This document shows, in pieces, positions 8,726 through 18,625 of a DNA stretch of 64,000 nucleotides (positions are counted from its first letter, which is position 1; the number at the start of each line of letters is the position of its first letter). Location of the stretch: assembly GCF_021044775.1 (NCBI RefSeq), contig NZ_JAJNOQ010000012.1, forward strand, positions 5,338 through 69,337, in the 5' to 3' direction. The translations under genes were made by a program, and so were the position numbers. This DNA comes from Paraeggerthella hominis. Lineage in GTDB: Bacteria > Actinomycetota > Coriobacteriia > Coriobacteriales > Eggerthellaceae. Under the pieces are notes generated by a model. The model made no database searches and was not told the origin of the DNA. It saw only the letters and a program-made list of their open reading frames with translations.

Positions 8726-8938
8726 GCGTTGCCGAGAGCCGTCTGCCGCGATCGTTCGCCGGTTGGGGTGCCGTCTTGAGCGGGCGGGGCGGACGGGAGG
8801 GCGGCATCTCGTCCACGCCGGGCTCAGCCCGGCGGCGGCCGGCGGCGGTCCGCTTCCTTTTCGTCTTGTGCTTTCGGGTTGCATGAGCGGAGCCGCTGCG
8901 GGCGTCAGGTAGAATGAACGTGATCGGAAGGAGACTGT

Positions 8939-9610
8939 ATGCCCGAAACCGCGCAGCGCCTGCGTTCCGCCAACCCCGGTATCCCCGGTGAGCTTGTCGA
9001 CGTTGCCAGCTTGTCTTCGTGGATTGAAGATGCAGACGGCGATCTGCAGATTTCTCACGTGCGTGTAACAGGGGACGGTTCGGTCGGGGAAGACTTCGAG
9101 TTGTTCGATCTTTCGGGGTCGCGCGTCGAGGGATGCTCCTACGTAGGGTGCGATTTCGCGCGTTCCGCGTTTGCCGACGTGGCGTTTTCGAACTGCGATT
9201 TCTCCAACAGCTCGTTTTCGGAAGCGAATTTCACGCGCTGCACGTTCGCTTCGTGCAAGTTCACCGGAGCGGACCTGTCCGAATCCGTGCTCGCGCGAGT
9301 CGAGCTGCGCGACTGCACGTTCGCTTACGCATCGTTTGCGAAGGCTCGGCTGGCCGATTTCCTCGCGGTTTCGACGGACTTCTCGCAATCCGACTTCTCC
9401 GAGGTGCGCCAGAAGCGAGCTTCGTTCGACGATGCGCGCTTTACGGGGACGAGCTTCTTCCGAGCGAATCTGGACGGCGTCGACTTCTCAACGTGCCAGC
9501 TGTCGGACATCGTGCTGTCGGACGCCATGGGCGAACTGCGCGGATGCGCGATGGACCTGTTCCAGGCGGCGGGCATTGCCCGGCGCCTTGGCGTGAACGT
9601 CAAGGACTAG
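8939..9610 (+). CDS. Pentapeptide-repeat protein
   Basis: 223 residues. From about residue 60 to 190 there are continuous five-residue repeats with the pattern A/C-D/N-F-x-x (for example CDFARSAFADVAFSNCDFSN and later ADLSESVLARVEL), predicting a right-handed quadrilateral beta-helix. The N-terminal 40 residues do not repeat. Some family members (Qnr, MfpA) mimic DNA and protect gyrase, but nothing here proves that; many are of unknown role. ATG with an excellent GGAAGGAG site. A TAGAAT at about 8910 may be its promoter. Confidence 0.85.
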   Translation: MPETAQRLRSANPGIPGELVDVASLSSWIEDADGDLQISHVRVTGDGSVGEDFELFDLSGSRVEGCSYVGCDFARSAFADVAFSNCDFSNSSFSEANFTRCTFASCKFTGADLSESVLARVELRDCTFAYASFAKARLADFLAVSTDFSQSDFSEVRQKRASFDDARFTGTSFFRANLDGVDFSTCQLSDIVLSDAMGELRGCAMDLFQAAGIARRLGVNVKD

Positions 9611-9620
9611 GGGCGTCGTG

Positions 9621-11963
9621 ATGGGCGAGGAACGGATCGGATTGACCGCGGAGGACGTGGCTCGGCGCGTTGCCGAGGGAGCGGTCAACGTTGACGCCGG
9701 CGTGAAAACGCGTTCCGTCAAGCAGATCGTCGCGGAGAACGTTTGCACGCTGTTCAACCTCATCAACGTGGTGTTGGCGCTGTTCGTGCTGATCACGGGT
9801 TCGTACAAGAACATGCTGTTCATGGGCGTCATCGTGTGCAACACCCTGATCGGCATCGTGCAGGAGATCCGGTCGAAGAAGACCACCGACGCCTTGTCTA
9901 TCGTAGCCAGCTCGAAGGCCACGGTCCTGAGGGACGGCGTTCGGGTGGAGCTTCCGCTCGATCAGCTGGTACGCGACGACGTCATAGAGCTGGGCCGCGG
10001 CGATCAGGTTCCCGCGGACGCCGTGGTGGCGTCCGGTTCGTGCGATGCGAACGAGAGCCTTCTGACCGGCGAGAGCAAGCTTATCAAGAAGACGACGGGC
10101 GACGAGCTTATGAGCGGGTCGTTCGTGAACGCCGGCGTCGTGTGGGCGCGCGTGGTGCACGTGGGAGCGGAGAACTACGCCGCGAAGATCAGCGCCGAGG
10201 CAAAGCAGCGCAAAGCCGTGAACTCCGAGATCATGAACAGCTTGAACGGCATCATCAAGTTCGTGAGCTTCGTCATCTTCCCGCTGGGAGCGCTCCTGTT
10301 CGCGCGCGAGCACCTTATGTCGGGGACCGAGTTCGACAGCGCCGTCCTGTCCACCGTGTCGGCGCTGGTGGGCATGATCCCCGAAGGCCTCATACTGCTC
10401 ACGTCCACGGTCTTGGCCGTGGCGGTGGTGCGCCTGTCCAAGAGCCGCGTGCTGGTTCAGCAGCTGTACTGCATCGAGACGCTTGCCCGCGTGGATACGC
10501 TGTGCCTGGACAAGACGGGCACCATCACGACGGGGAAGATGGAGGTCGTGGCCGTGGAGTGCGTTCCCGGTGCCGACAAGGCCGAAGTGGATGCGGCGTT
10601 CGCTTCCCTTGCGCGCGCCGACGAGGATCCGAACGACACAGCGCTGGCCGTTCTGGACCATTACGCGAAATCCACCGTGAAGTCCTACGCCTCGGTGCGC
10701 TCGGTGCCGTTTTCTTCCGACAAGAAATGGTCGGGGGCCACGTTCGCTAACGGTTGCTCGTACGTGATGGGCGCGGGCCAGTTTGTCTTAGGCGATGCGT
10801 TTTCCCAGGTGGAGGCGCAGCAGAATGCGCTTGCGAGCGATGCGCGCGTCCTCTTGCTGGCGCGCGTCGACGGCTTCGACGACGACGGCGCCATCTTGGG
10901 ATCGCCTGTCGCGATCGGCTTCGTGGCCATCCACGACCAGATTCGCGCCACGGCGGCGCAGACCATCGGCTACTTCAAGGAGCAGGGCGTCGACCTCAAG
11001 GTGATATCCGGCGACGATCCGCGCACGGTTTCGGGCATCGCGCGCAAGGTCGGCGTTCCGCGTGCGGAAGAGTATGTGGACGCCGCCTCGCTGACCGACG
11101 ACGCCTCCATAGCCGCCGCCATCGAGCGCTACAGCGTGTTCGGCCGGGTGAAGCCGGAGCAGAAGAAGACGTTCGTGCTGGCCTTGCAGGAGCGCGGCCA
11201 CGTTGTGGCCATGACCGGGGACGGCGTGAACGATACGCTTGCGCTCAAGCAATCGGATTGCAGCGTGGCCATGGCCTCCGGGTCGGATGCTGCGCGCAAC
11301 GTGGCGCAGCTGGTGCTGGTGGACAACGATTTCGCCGCCATGCCGAAAGTGGTGGCGGAGGGGCGGCGCTCCATCAACAACCTGCAGAGGTCCGCCTCGC
11401 TGTTCTTGGTGAAGACGCTGCTGTCCATGACGCTTGCGGTGCTGTTCATCCTGCTGCCGTGGCAGTATCCGTTCCAGCCTATCCAGATGACGCTCATCAG
11501 CGCGTTCACTATCGGCATCCCATCGTTCGTGCTGGCGCTCGAGCCGAACAAGGACCGCATCAGGGGCCGCTTTCTTGAAAACGTGATCGTGCGGTCGGTG
11601 CCGAGCGCCGTGTGCGCGGTGCTTTCGGTTCTGGCTGCGAACGTTGCGGGGTACGGGCTTTTGCATATCGGCTACGCGCAGGTTTCCACCCTGTGCGTGC
11701 TCTTGACCGCCTGGGTGGGCATGCTGCTCATCGTGAAGCTGTCCGTGCCGTTCACCCCGCTGCGCGCGGCGCTGCTGGCGGTCGTGGTGGGCGGCACGAT
11801 ACTGGGCGCCACGCTGTTTTCCGGCCTGTTCGGGATCGAGCCGTTCACGTTCGAGATGGCCGTGCTGTTCGCGGTCATCGCCGCTTCGGCTACCGCGTTG
11901 TTCCGCGTGCTGTACGCCGTGATGGACGTGTGGCACGCGAAGCGGCTGGCGGAAACGGTGTAG
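9621..11963 (+). CDS. P-type cation-transporting ATPase (HAD-IC)
   Basis: 780 residues. Motifs in order: actuator loop LTGESKLIK (about 152-160), membrane motif GMIPEGLILLTS (PEGL, about 255), phosphorylation site LCLDKTGTITTG (Asp near 298), hinge MTGDGVNDTLALKQSD, and six or more C-terminal membrane helices. The PEGL motif and long C-terminal membrane domain place it with Ca2+/Mg2+-type transporters rather than CPx heavy-metal pumps, but the ion is not certain. There is no N-terminal metal-binding domain. ATG is preferred over the GTG one codon earlier because AGGGG is 7 bases upstream. It begins 10 bases after the pentapeptide gene and may share its transcript. Confidence 0.9.
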   Translation: MGEERIGLTAEDVARRVAEGAVNVDAGVKTRSVKQIVAENVCTLFNLINVVLALFVLITGSYKNMLFMGVIVCNTLIGIVQEIRSKKTTDALSIVASSKATVLRDGVRVELPLDQLVRDDVIELGRGDQVPADAVVASGSCDANESLLTGESKLIKKTTGDELMSGSFVNAGVVWARVVHVGAENYAAKISAEAKQRKAVNSEIMNSLNGIIKFVSFVIFPLGALLFAREHLMSGTEFDSAVLSTVSALVGMIPEGLILLTSTVLAVAVVRLSKSRVLVQQLYCIETLARVDTLCLDKTGTITTGKMEVVAVECVPGADKAEVDAAFASLARADEDPNDTALAVLDHYAKSTVKSYASVRSVPFSSDKKWSGATFANGCSYVMGAGQFVLGDAFSQVEAQQNALASDARVLLLARVDGFDDDGAILGSPVAIGFVAIHDQIRATAAQTIGYFKEQGVDLKVISGDDPRTVSGIARKVGVPRAEEYVDAASLTDDASIAAAIERYSVFGRVKPEQKKTFVLALQERGHVVAMTGDGVNDTLALKQSDCSVAMASGSDAARNVAQLVLVDNDFAAMPKVVAEGRRSINNLQRSASLFLVKTLLSMTLAVLFILLPWQYPFQPIQMTLISAFTIGIPSFVLALEPNKDRIRGRFLENVIVRSVPSAVCAVLSVLAANVAGYGLLHIGYAQVSTLCVLLTAWVGMLLIVKLSVPFTPLRAALLAVVVGGTILGATLFSGLFGIEPFTFEMAVLFAVIAASATALFRVLYAVMDVWHAKRLAETV

Positions 11964-11982
11964 GCGCTTTTGCGGCGATGCG

Positions 11983-13218
<1,236 letters not shown>

Positions 13219-13334
13219 ACCGCATCTCCAAACCGTACGGAGCACGCGCGACGGCGCGGTGCTCGGTGTTGCTTGCGGGTCATCCGGCATCGGATTCCGC
13301 TCGTGAGGATCTATGATACTGCATTCTTGGATGC

Positions 13335-13378
13335 GAGGCGAAGGGCAGGGCAGGGCAGGGCGGTGCGCCCTTCGCCTC
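13335..13378. repeat. 12-bp inverted repeat enclosing (AGGGC)4
   Basis: GAGGCGAAGGGC (13335-13346) and GCCCTTCGCCTC (13367-13378) form a perfect 12-bp stem. The right arm overlaps the stop codon of the GGDEF gene. Four tandem copies of AGGGC fill 13342-13361. No U-tract follows; it may act as a 3' mRNA hairpin. Confidence 0.7.
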
Positions 13379-14297
13379 ATCCTTCGCCTTGCTGGCTGCG
13401 ATGGCGTTCGCGCTTGGCCGCGTACATGGCTTCGTCGGCGCGTTCCATGAACGACCGGCGCGTATCGTCTGCTCGCAGGTAGGCGATACCGTAGCTCACG
13501 GTGATGGCAAACGGCAGGGAGCCGTTTTCGAAGCGATGCCGTCCGGCTTCTTCGATCGTGGCTTCGAGAAGCTCCAGATCCTCGGGACCGAGGCCGTGGG
13601 GAGCGCAGAGCAGGAACTCGTCGCCCCCGAAACGGCCGGCCCACCCGTCCTCGAACGAACGAGCGACCTTCTTGAGCTGCTGGGCAAGGTAGAGCAGCAC
13701 GTCGTCTCCGGTGCTGTGCCCGTGGTTGTCGTTGATCTCCTTGAACAGGTCCACGTCGATGGCCACGAGGGCTGCGGGACGGCCGTCTTCGGCCAGCTGA
13801 GCTTCGGCTTGACCTGTCAGCGTCTCCAGCTCGCTGTGGATGAACGTCTTGTTGTACAGCATGGTGAACGCGTCTCGCACGGCCAGCGTGTTGAACCGGT
13901 CGATCATGCTGGTGATCTCTATGTTCTCATGGGCTATCTCGTCGGTCACCATGAGGCTGCTCGTCACGTCTTTCACCAGCTCGAGCGCGTAAGGCCGCCC
14001 CGCGATCACCGTGGGAAGGCTGCTTATCAGCAGCACGCGGCCGTCGAGCTGCTCCATCTTGATGACCTGTTCCTGCTTGTCCAGGCAGGCTTGCGACGTG
14101 CAGTTTTCGCAAGGTCTTTTGCGACCCCAGATACGGTAGCACAGGTCCCCGCTGCATACGGGGACGTCGCTTTCGCCGCGCGCGGAGTACGAGTGGACGA
14201 GGTTCGTCTTCGTATCCACCAGGCGGTAGCTGTCGAACAGCGCGACGTCCACGGCGTAGCCGCGTAGATCCGTATGCAGGTCCGAGTAGGGGTACAT
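13377..14297 (-). CDS. GGDEF-domain diguanylate cyclase with Cys-rich N-terminus
   Basis: 306 residues. The C-terminal half is a GGDEF domain: the active site is GRFGGDEFLL, preceded by DVDLFKEINDNHGHSTGDD and followed by YGIAYL and ADEAMYAAKRE. It should make c-di-GMP from GTP. No RxxD inhibitory site is obvious just before GGDEF. The N-terminal 140 residues look PAS-like and contain a cysteine cluster (CSGDLCYRIWGRKRPCENC then C), which could bind metal or sense redox state. No membrane segment. The ATG lies 6 bases after the adenosylhomocysteinase stop, without a clear ribosome site, suggesting translational coupling. Confidence 0.9.
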   Translation of the reverse strand: MYPYSDLHTDLRGYAVDVALFDSYRLVDTKTNLVHSYSARGESDVPVCSGDLCYRIWGRKRPCENCTSQACLDKQEQVIKMEQLDGRVLLISSLPTVIAGRPYALELVKDVTSSLMVTDEIAHENIEITSMIDRFNTLAVRDAFTMLYNKTFIHSELETLTGQAEAQLAEDGRPAALVAIDVDLFKEINDNHGHSTGDDVLLYLAQQLKKVARSFEDGWAGRFGGDEFLLCAPHGLGPEDLELLEATIEEAGRHRFENGSLPFAITVSYGIAYLRADDTRRSFMERADEAMYAAKRERHRSQQGEG

Positions 14298-14303
14298 GGT
14301 CGG

Positions 14304-15563
14304 TTACAGAGTCGCGAAGTTCCAGGAGCTCATGTACTTGATCTGCTCTTCGGTCAGCGTGTCGATCTCGATGCCGAGCGTTTCCAGCTTGACGCGAGCG
14401 ACGCCGTCGTCGATGCTCGCGGGCACGTCGTAGACCTTGCTCTCAAGCTCGCCAGCGTGCAGGTACAGGTACTCGGCGGCCAGCGCTTGGTTGGCGAAGC
14501 TCATGTCCATGACCGACGCGGGGTGGCCTTCCGCGCATGCAAGGTTCACCAGGCGTCCCTGCGCCAGCACGATCACCGTGCGTCCGTCCGCCAGCGTGTA
14601 TTCCTCGACCAGCGGCTTGATCTCCTCTTTCTTGACCGCGTGCTGCTCGAGCCATTCCAGGTTGATCTCGGAGTCGAAGTGGCCGGAGTTGCATACGATG
14701 GCGCCGTCCTTCATGTTCTCGAACGCGGGGCCGTCGACCACCTTGCAGTTGCCCGTGACCGTCACCCATACGTCGGCGAAGCGCGCGGCGTCTTCGGCCT
14801 TCATGACCTGGTAGCCCTCCATGTGGGCTTCGAGGGCCTTGAGCGGATCGATTTCGCACACGATGACGTTCATGCCCATGCCGCGGGCGCGCAGGGCAAG
14901 GCCGCTGCCGCAGTAGCCGTAGCCCGAGATCACGATGGTGCGCCCGCACAGCAGGCGGTTCGTGGCGCGGACGATGCCGTCGAGGGTGGACTGGCCGGTG
15001 CCGTAGTGGTTGTCGAAGCAGTGCTTCGTGTTGGCGTCGTTGATGTTGAACACGGGGTAGGCGAGCGTGCCTTCGGCCGCCATGGACATGAGGCGAACGA
15101 CGCCCGTGGTGGTTTCCTCGGTGCCGCCTATGACGTGCTGCAGCTTGTCGGTGAACGTGGTGTGCAGCGCGGTGTCGAGGTCCGCGCCGTCGTCCATGAT
15201 GATCTGCGGGTTGATGGCGATGACCGCTTCAAGGTGCTTCTCGTAGGTTTCCATGTCCTCGCCGGCCACGGCGTGCACGCTCACGCCGAAGTCGCGCACA
15301 AGCGAAGCGGCGGTGTCGTCTTGCGTGGACAGCGGATTGGAGGCGCACAGCGCGACGTGCGCGCCGGAAGCCACGAGCGCGCGCATGAGGTTGGCCGTTT
15401 CGGTGGTCACGTGCATGCACGCGCCGATGCGCACGCCTTCCAAAGGCTTTTCGCGCTCGAAACGCTCGCGGATAGATGCCAGCACGGGCATGTCGCGATC
15501 GGCCCATTCGATGCGCGCCAACCCGTCGTCCGCCAGTGCGATGTCTTTGATGTCGTGATTCAA
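14304..15563 (-). CDS. ahcY: Adenosylhomocysteinase
   Basis: 419 residues. It hydrolyses S-adenosylhomocysteine to adenosine and homocysteine, clearing the product of SAM-dependent methylation. Visible features: the substrate region CMHVTTETANLM, ETTTGVVRL, the NAD-binding Rossmann turn SGYGYCGSGLALRARGMG, and CNSGHFDSEI. The length corresponds to the short archaeal/Thermotoga type without the extra loop of eukaryotic enzymes. The start is TTG at 15563, where GGGAGG lies 7 bases upstream; the in-frame extension to 15677 contains no conserved residues. Followed immediately by the GGDEF gene. Confidence 0.93.
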   Translation of the reverse strand: MNHDIKDIALADDGLARIEWADRDMPVLASIRERFEREKPLEGVRIGACMHVTTETANLMRALVASGAHVALCASNPLSTQDDTAASLVRDFGVSVHAVAGEDMETYEKHLEAVIAINPQIIMDDGADLDTALHTTFTDKLQHVIGGTEETTTGVVRLMSMAAEGTLAYPVFNINDANTKHCFDNHYGTGQSTLDGIVRATNRLLCGRTIVISGYGYCGSGLALRARGMGMNVIVCEIDPLKALEAHMEGYQVMKAEDAARFADVWVTVTGNCKVVDGPAFENMKDGAIVCNSGHFDSEINLEWLEQHAVKKEEIKPLVEEYTLADGRTVIVLAQGRLVNLACAEGHPASVMDMSFANQALAAEYLYLHAGELESKVYDVPASIDDGVARVKLETLGIEIDTLTEEQIKYMSSWNFATL

Positions 15564-15884
15564 GGATTTGCCTCCCGATGCTCGTGCGATGGTTCGTTTG
15601 ATTGCGTGGGTAAGCGTATCACACGCTGCAGGGGAAGGGGCCCTTGAAGCGCGTTTCATAAAACGGACGAACCGCACGCTGCGGGTGCGTTTGTGAAGTT
15701 CGTATGCAGAACCTGTGTGAAGACCGGTGATTTATTGAGTCGAAACCGAAAGAAACGGTAACGAACGGACTCAGTGCTGCCCCAAAGGGCTTTGCAGTCG
15801 CTATACTTTCAAAAGTTTGCTGTGTGCCCTTTGGGCCGCATTTGGCGTGCGCTTCCACTGGGGGGAGCCGAATAAGGAGCTAAG
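15564..15884. promoter_or_regulatory. Divergent intergenic region ahcY / glycosyltransferase
   Basis: 321 bp. A TATACT hexamer at 15802-15807 is a plausible -10 for the rightward glycosyltransferase. It lies inside a 10-bp inverted repeat, CCCAAAGGGC (15781-15790) and GCCCTTTGGG (15826-15835), that could be an operator or a leader hairpin. No RNA family was recognised. Confidence 0.45.
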
Positions 15885-17210
15885 GTGCTAGACCAGTTTT
15901 TTTCGCAGATCTCGTTCGTCGACGTGTTCAACTTCTGCGTGTTCATCACGTTCACGATCTGCTACACGTATCAGCTGTACTACGTGTTCGTCGTGCTTAC
16001 GCGCAAGCCCAAGGAGCTGACGGCCAAAAAGAACCACAAGTTCGCAGCCGTCATTTCGGCGCGCAACGAAAGCGCGGTCATCGGCGACCTCATCCATTCG
16101 ATCAAGGTGCAGAACTATCCGTCCGAGCTCATCGACGTGTTCGTTATCGCCGACAACTGCACGGACAACACCGCTCAGGTAGCGCGCGAGGCCGGCGCCA
16201 TCGTGTTCCCGCGCACCAACGACAAGGAAGTGGGGAAGGGCTACGCGCTCGATTACGGCTTCCAGGTTATTCGCGAGCAATACGCCGACCGCGGTTACGA
16301 AGCGTACTTCGTGTTCGATGCGGACAACGTTCTTGACGTGAACTACTTCCGCGAGATGAACAAGACCTTCGACAACGGCGCGAAGGCGTCCACCAGCTAC
16401 CGCAACTCGAAGAACTACGATTCGAACTGGATTTCCGCCGGCTACGCCGTATGGTTTTTGCGCGAAGCGAAGTTCCTGAACCAGGCGCGCCTCACGCTCA
16501 ACACGAGCTGCGCCGTGTCGGGCACGGGCTTCTTCATCGCCGCCGACGTGATCGAGCGCCATGGCGGTTGGAAGTGGCACCTGCTGACCGAGGACATCGA
16601 GTTCTCCGCGAACAGCATTCTGGAGGGGCAGCGCATCAGCTATTGCCCCACGGCTATTCTCTATGACGAGCAGCCCACGACGTTTCGCGATTCCTGGAAC
16701 CAGCGTTTCCGCTGGGCGAAGGGTTTTTATCAGGTGTTCTGGCATTACGGCGCGCGCTTGGCGAAGGGCATCGTCGCCAACCCCAAGGGGTCGCGCTTCG
16801 CGTGCTACGACATGCTCATGACCATTGCGCCCGGCATGCTTTTGACCATCGTTTCGGTGACGTTCAACGCGATCATCATCGTTTTGTCCACGATGGGGCT
16901 TATGTCCACGGGCATCATGGTGGCTTCGTCGCTGTCCTCGATCTTCTTCTGCCTGATGAACTACCTGGTGTTCATGTTCATGTTCGGCGTGCTGACCACG
17001 TTCGTGGAGTGGGACTCCATCCGGTCGACTACGGGCAAGAAGGTCCTCTATATGTTCACCTTCCCGTTGTTCATGCTCACCTACATTCCCATTGCTTTGG
17101 TGGCCCTGGTGAAGAAGTGCAAGTGGAAGCCCATTCAGCACAGCATCTCGGTGGACGTGACCGAGTTCTCCGACGCTGCGGCGGCGCAGAAGCGCGAGCG
17201 CTCCCTGTAG
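15885..17210 (+). CDS. Membrane glycosyltransferase family 2
   Basis: 441 residues. N-terminal membrane helix (about 12-35), a GT2 catalytic domain with SARNESAVIGDLI, VIADNCTDNTA, the DxD-type VFDADNV, the acceptor motif TEDIEF and the processivity motif QRFRWAKGF (QxxRW). Three to four C-terminal membrane helices follow. This arrangement resembles poly-N-acetylglucosamine or hyaluronan-type synthases, so it may polymerise a surface polysaccharide; the sugar is unknown. GTG start with AAGGAG five bases upstream. The nearby diguanylate cyclase makes c-di-GMP control conceivable, but no PilZ domain is visible. Confidence 0.88.
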   Translation: MLDQFFSQISFVDVFNFCVFITFTICYTYQLYYVFVVLTRKPKELTAKKNHKFAAVISARNESAVIGDLIHSIKVQNYPSELIDVFVIADNCTDNTAQVAREAGAIVFPRTNDKEVGKGYALDYGFQVIREQYADRGYEAYFVFDADNVLDVNYFREMNKTFDNGAKASTSYRNSKNYDSNWISAGYAVWFLREAKFLNQARLTLNTSCAVSGTGFFIAADVIERHGGWKWHLLTEDIEFSANSILEGQRISYCPTAILYDEQPTTFRDSWNQRFRWAKGFYQVFWHYGARLAKGIVANPKGSRFACYDMLMTIAPGMLLTIVSVTFNAIIIVLSTMGLMSTGIMVASSLSSIFFCLMNYLVFMFMFGVLTTFVEWDSIRSTTGKKVLYMFTFPLFMLTYIPIALVALVKKCKWKPIQHSISVDVTEFSDAAAAQKRERSL

Positions 17211-17262
17211 CCTGCAGCATCGGCAACCAGCTCCAAGGAGCAAGCGCCGGGCTCGCGGCCCC

Positions 17263-18093
17263 TTACCAGACGCGCGCGAAGGTGAGGCATCGGACATGCG
17301 AGGCGCCCGCTTCGCGCACGGCATCGGCGGCGGAGAACAGCGTGGCCCCGGTGGTGCATACGTCGTCTACCACCAGCGCCGCAGTTGGAACGCTTGCGCC
17401 GGGCAAGGGACGAAGCCTTCCATCCATGTTCTCGAGGCGCCCGCGTCGCGCGAGCGTTCTCTGATCCCGGCTGCGGGGGCGCGCTAGCACGGGAGCGACG
17501 CTCAAGGACAGCTGCGCTGCCACTTCGCGCGCCAAGTCGTCGCCGTGGTCGAAGCCTCGCCTTCGACGCGCCGCCGACGTTGCGGGGACGCCGACCACCA
17601 TGGGATTCTCGGCCAGCCACGCGGGAGGGACCGTTCGCGCCATGATCAGGGCCATGGTGCGCGCGAGACGCCGCTCCCCGGCGTCTTTCCAGGTTCGCAC
17701 GATGCGCGCGGCGGCGTCGTCGTAGGCGACGGCGCTGACGCAGCCGTCGTGCGCGGGCTCTGCTCTTCCGAGCGCGCTCAACGTCACCGCGTTGCATTCG
17801 GTGCATTGCGCAAACCCGTACGGCGCGCCGCATCGAGGGCAGGCGCGCCACCAGTCTATGTAGGAAAGGTTCAGCCGGCAGCGATCGCAAAGGACTTCTC
17901 CCGGCTTGTCGCACACTGCGCAGCGCGTAGGCCAGAGCGTTTCCGCAAGAGCCTCGGCCGCGCCGCGTCCGTACGCGGCTGCGACGTGCAGGACCCGCTC
18001 CTGCATGCCAGCCGTCCGCTTCGCAAGGCGCTGCGCCTCGGGCGCGTTGCCTGCGCCGTACAGGGGCGTCTCTGCTGCGTTCCATGTCATCAT
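17263..18093 (-). CDS. ComF-family phosphoribosyltransferase-like protein
   Basis: 276 residues. An N-terminal zinc-ribbon pair (CAVCDKPGEVLCDRC and CPRCGAPYGFAQCTEC) is followed by a phosphoribosyltransferase fold with the PRPP motif ALVVDDVCTTGAT. This is the standard ComF/GntX architecture; ComF acts in DNA uptake in competent bacteria, but many species keep it without known competence. It is convergent with the glycosyltransferase. The start is uncertain: ATG 18093 or 18090 both lack a strong ribosome site, and TTG/GTG options exist further in. Confidence 0.85.
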   Translation of the reverse strand: MMTWNAAETPLYGAGNAPEAQRLAKRTAGMQERVLHVAAAYGRGAAEALAETLWPTRCAVCDKPGEVLCDRCRLNLSYIDWWRACPRCGAPYGFAQCTECNAVTLSALGRAEPAHDGCVSAVAYDDAAARIVRTWKDAGERRLARTMALIMARTVPPAWLAENPMVVGVPATSAARRRRGFDHGDDLAREVAAQLSLSVAPVLARPRSRDQRTLARRGRLENMDGRLRPLPGASVPTAALVVDDVCTTGATLFSAADAVREAGASHVRCLTFARVW

Positions 18094-18625
18094 GGTCGGA
18101 TCGTACCATGTGCTCTCTAGCGCGAATCTGCACGTTTCCGCACGTGTTTCCAGTCTCTTTCCAACGTGGATCCAGCGCAAACCCAGCGAAAACCTAGCGC
18201 AGATCCAGCAGGTGCTTTGCGCCGATCCAGCACGGGGGGCGCGGGAGGCCCCGTGCCTTTCTTGAAACTGCAACCGCGTCGAATCGTGCGCAACGGTTTC
18301 CCGCAGATTCTGCGGGCGTGCTTCCGGCTCAATTCATCATCTGATACACTAGCGGATGCTTCTTTCGAGTCTGTAGTTGCGGGTGAAAACCTCAGTCCAC
18401 GGCAGATGCGGTCGAAAGGACCCACGTAAGCCGCGTGCGCAGCGCGCGACGATCATGGCGTATCCTAGAGGTAAGACGCACCGCCCGTCTATACGCGGCA
18501 TACCGTCGCGGCGGGCGAGAGGACAATGGCGCAAGCTCGGTTCCAGTGCGCGAGTGTGGGGGCAAAGACTAGGTCAGTCGGAAGAAGCTATCATGAGAGA
18601 TGCAGTGGATGGAGGCTCTTCGGTT
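18094..18625. other. Long intergenic region upstream of the binding lipoprotein
   Basis: 532 bp without a credible long gene. It contains an 11-bp phased repeat array (18169-18234), a GCACGGGG/CCCCGTGC hairpin (18230-18256) followed by CTTTCTT, an 8-bp palindrome near 18300-18317, and a possible -10 at about 18350 (TACACT). A potential 270-nt leader to the lipoprotein includes a GGTC-GAAA-GGACC tetraloop hairpin near 18411. No known riboswitch class could be assigned by eye. Confidence 0.5.
18169..18234. repeat. 11-bp helically phased repeat array
   Basis: Six 11-bp units: GATCCAGCGCA, AACCCAGCGAA, AACCTAGCGCA, GATCCAGCAGG, a degenerate unit, and GATCCAGCACG. The core C-C/T-A-G-C recurs in register, with exact GATCCAGC at 18169, 18202 and 18224 (spacing 33 and 22). 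The period equals about one helical turn. Confidence 0.7.

Noticed and set aside
18571..18590. AGGTCAGTCGGAAGAAGC resembles the SRP RNA apical loop
   Set aside because: Internal-loop bases differ and the flanks are not complementary, so no SRP hairpin can form.
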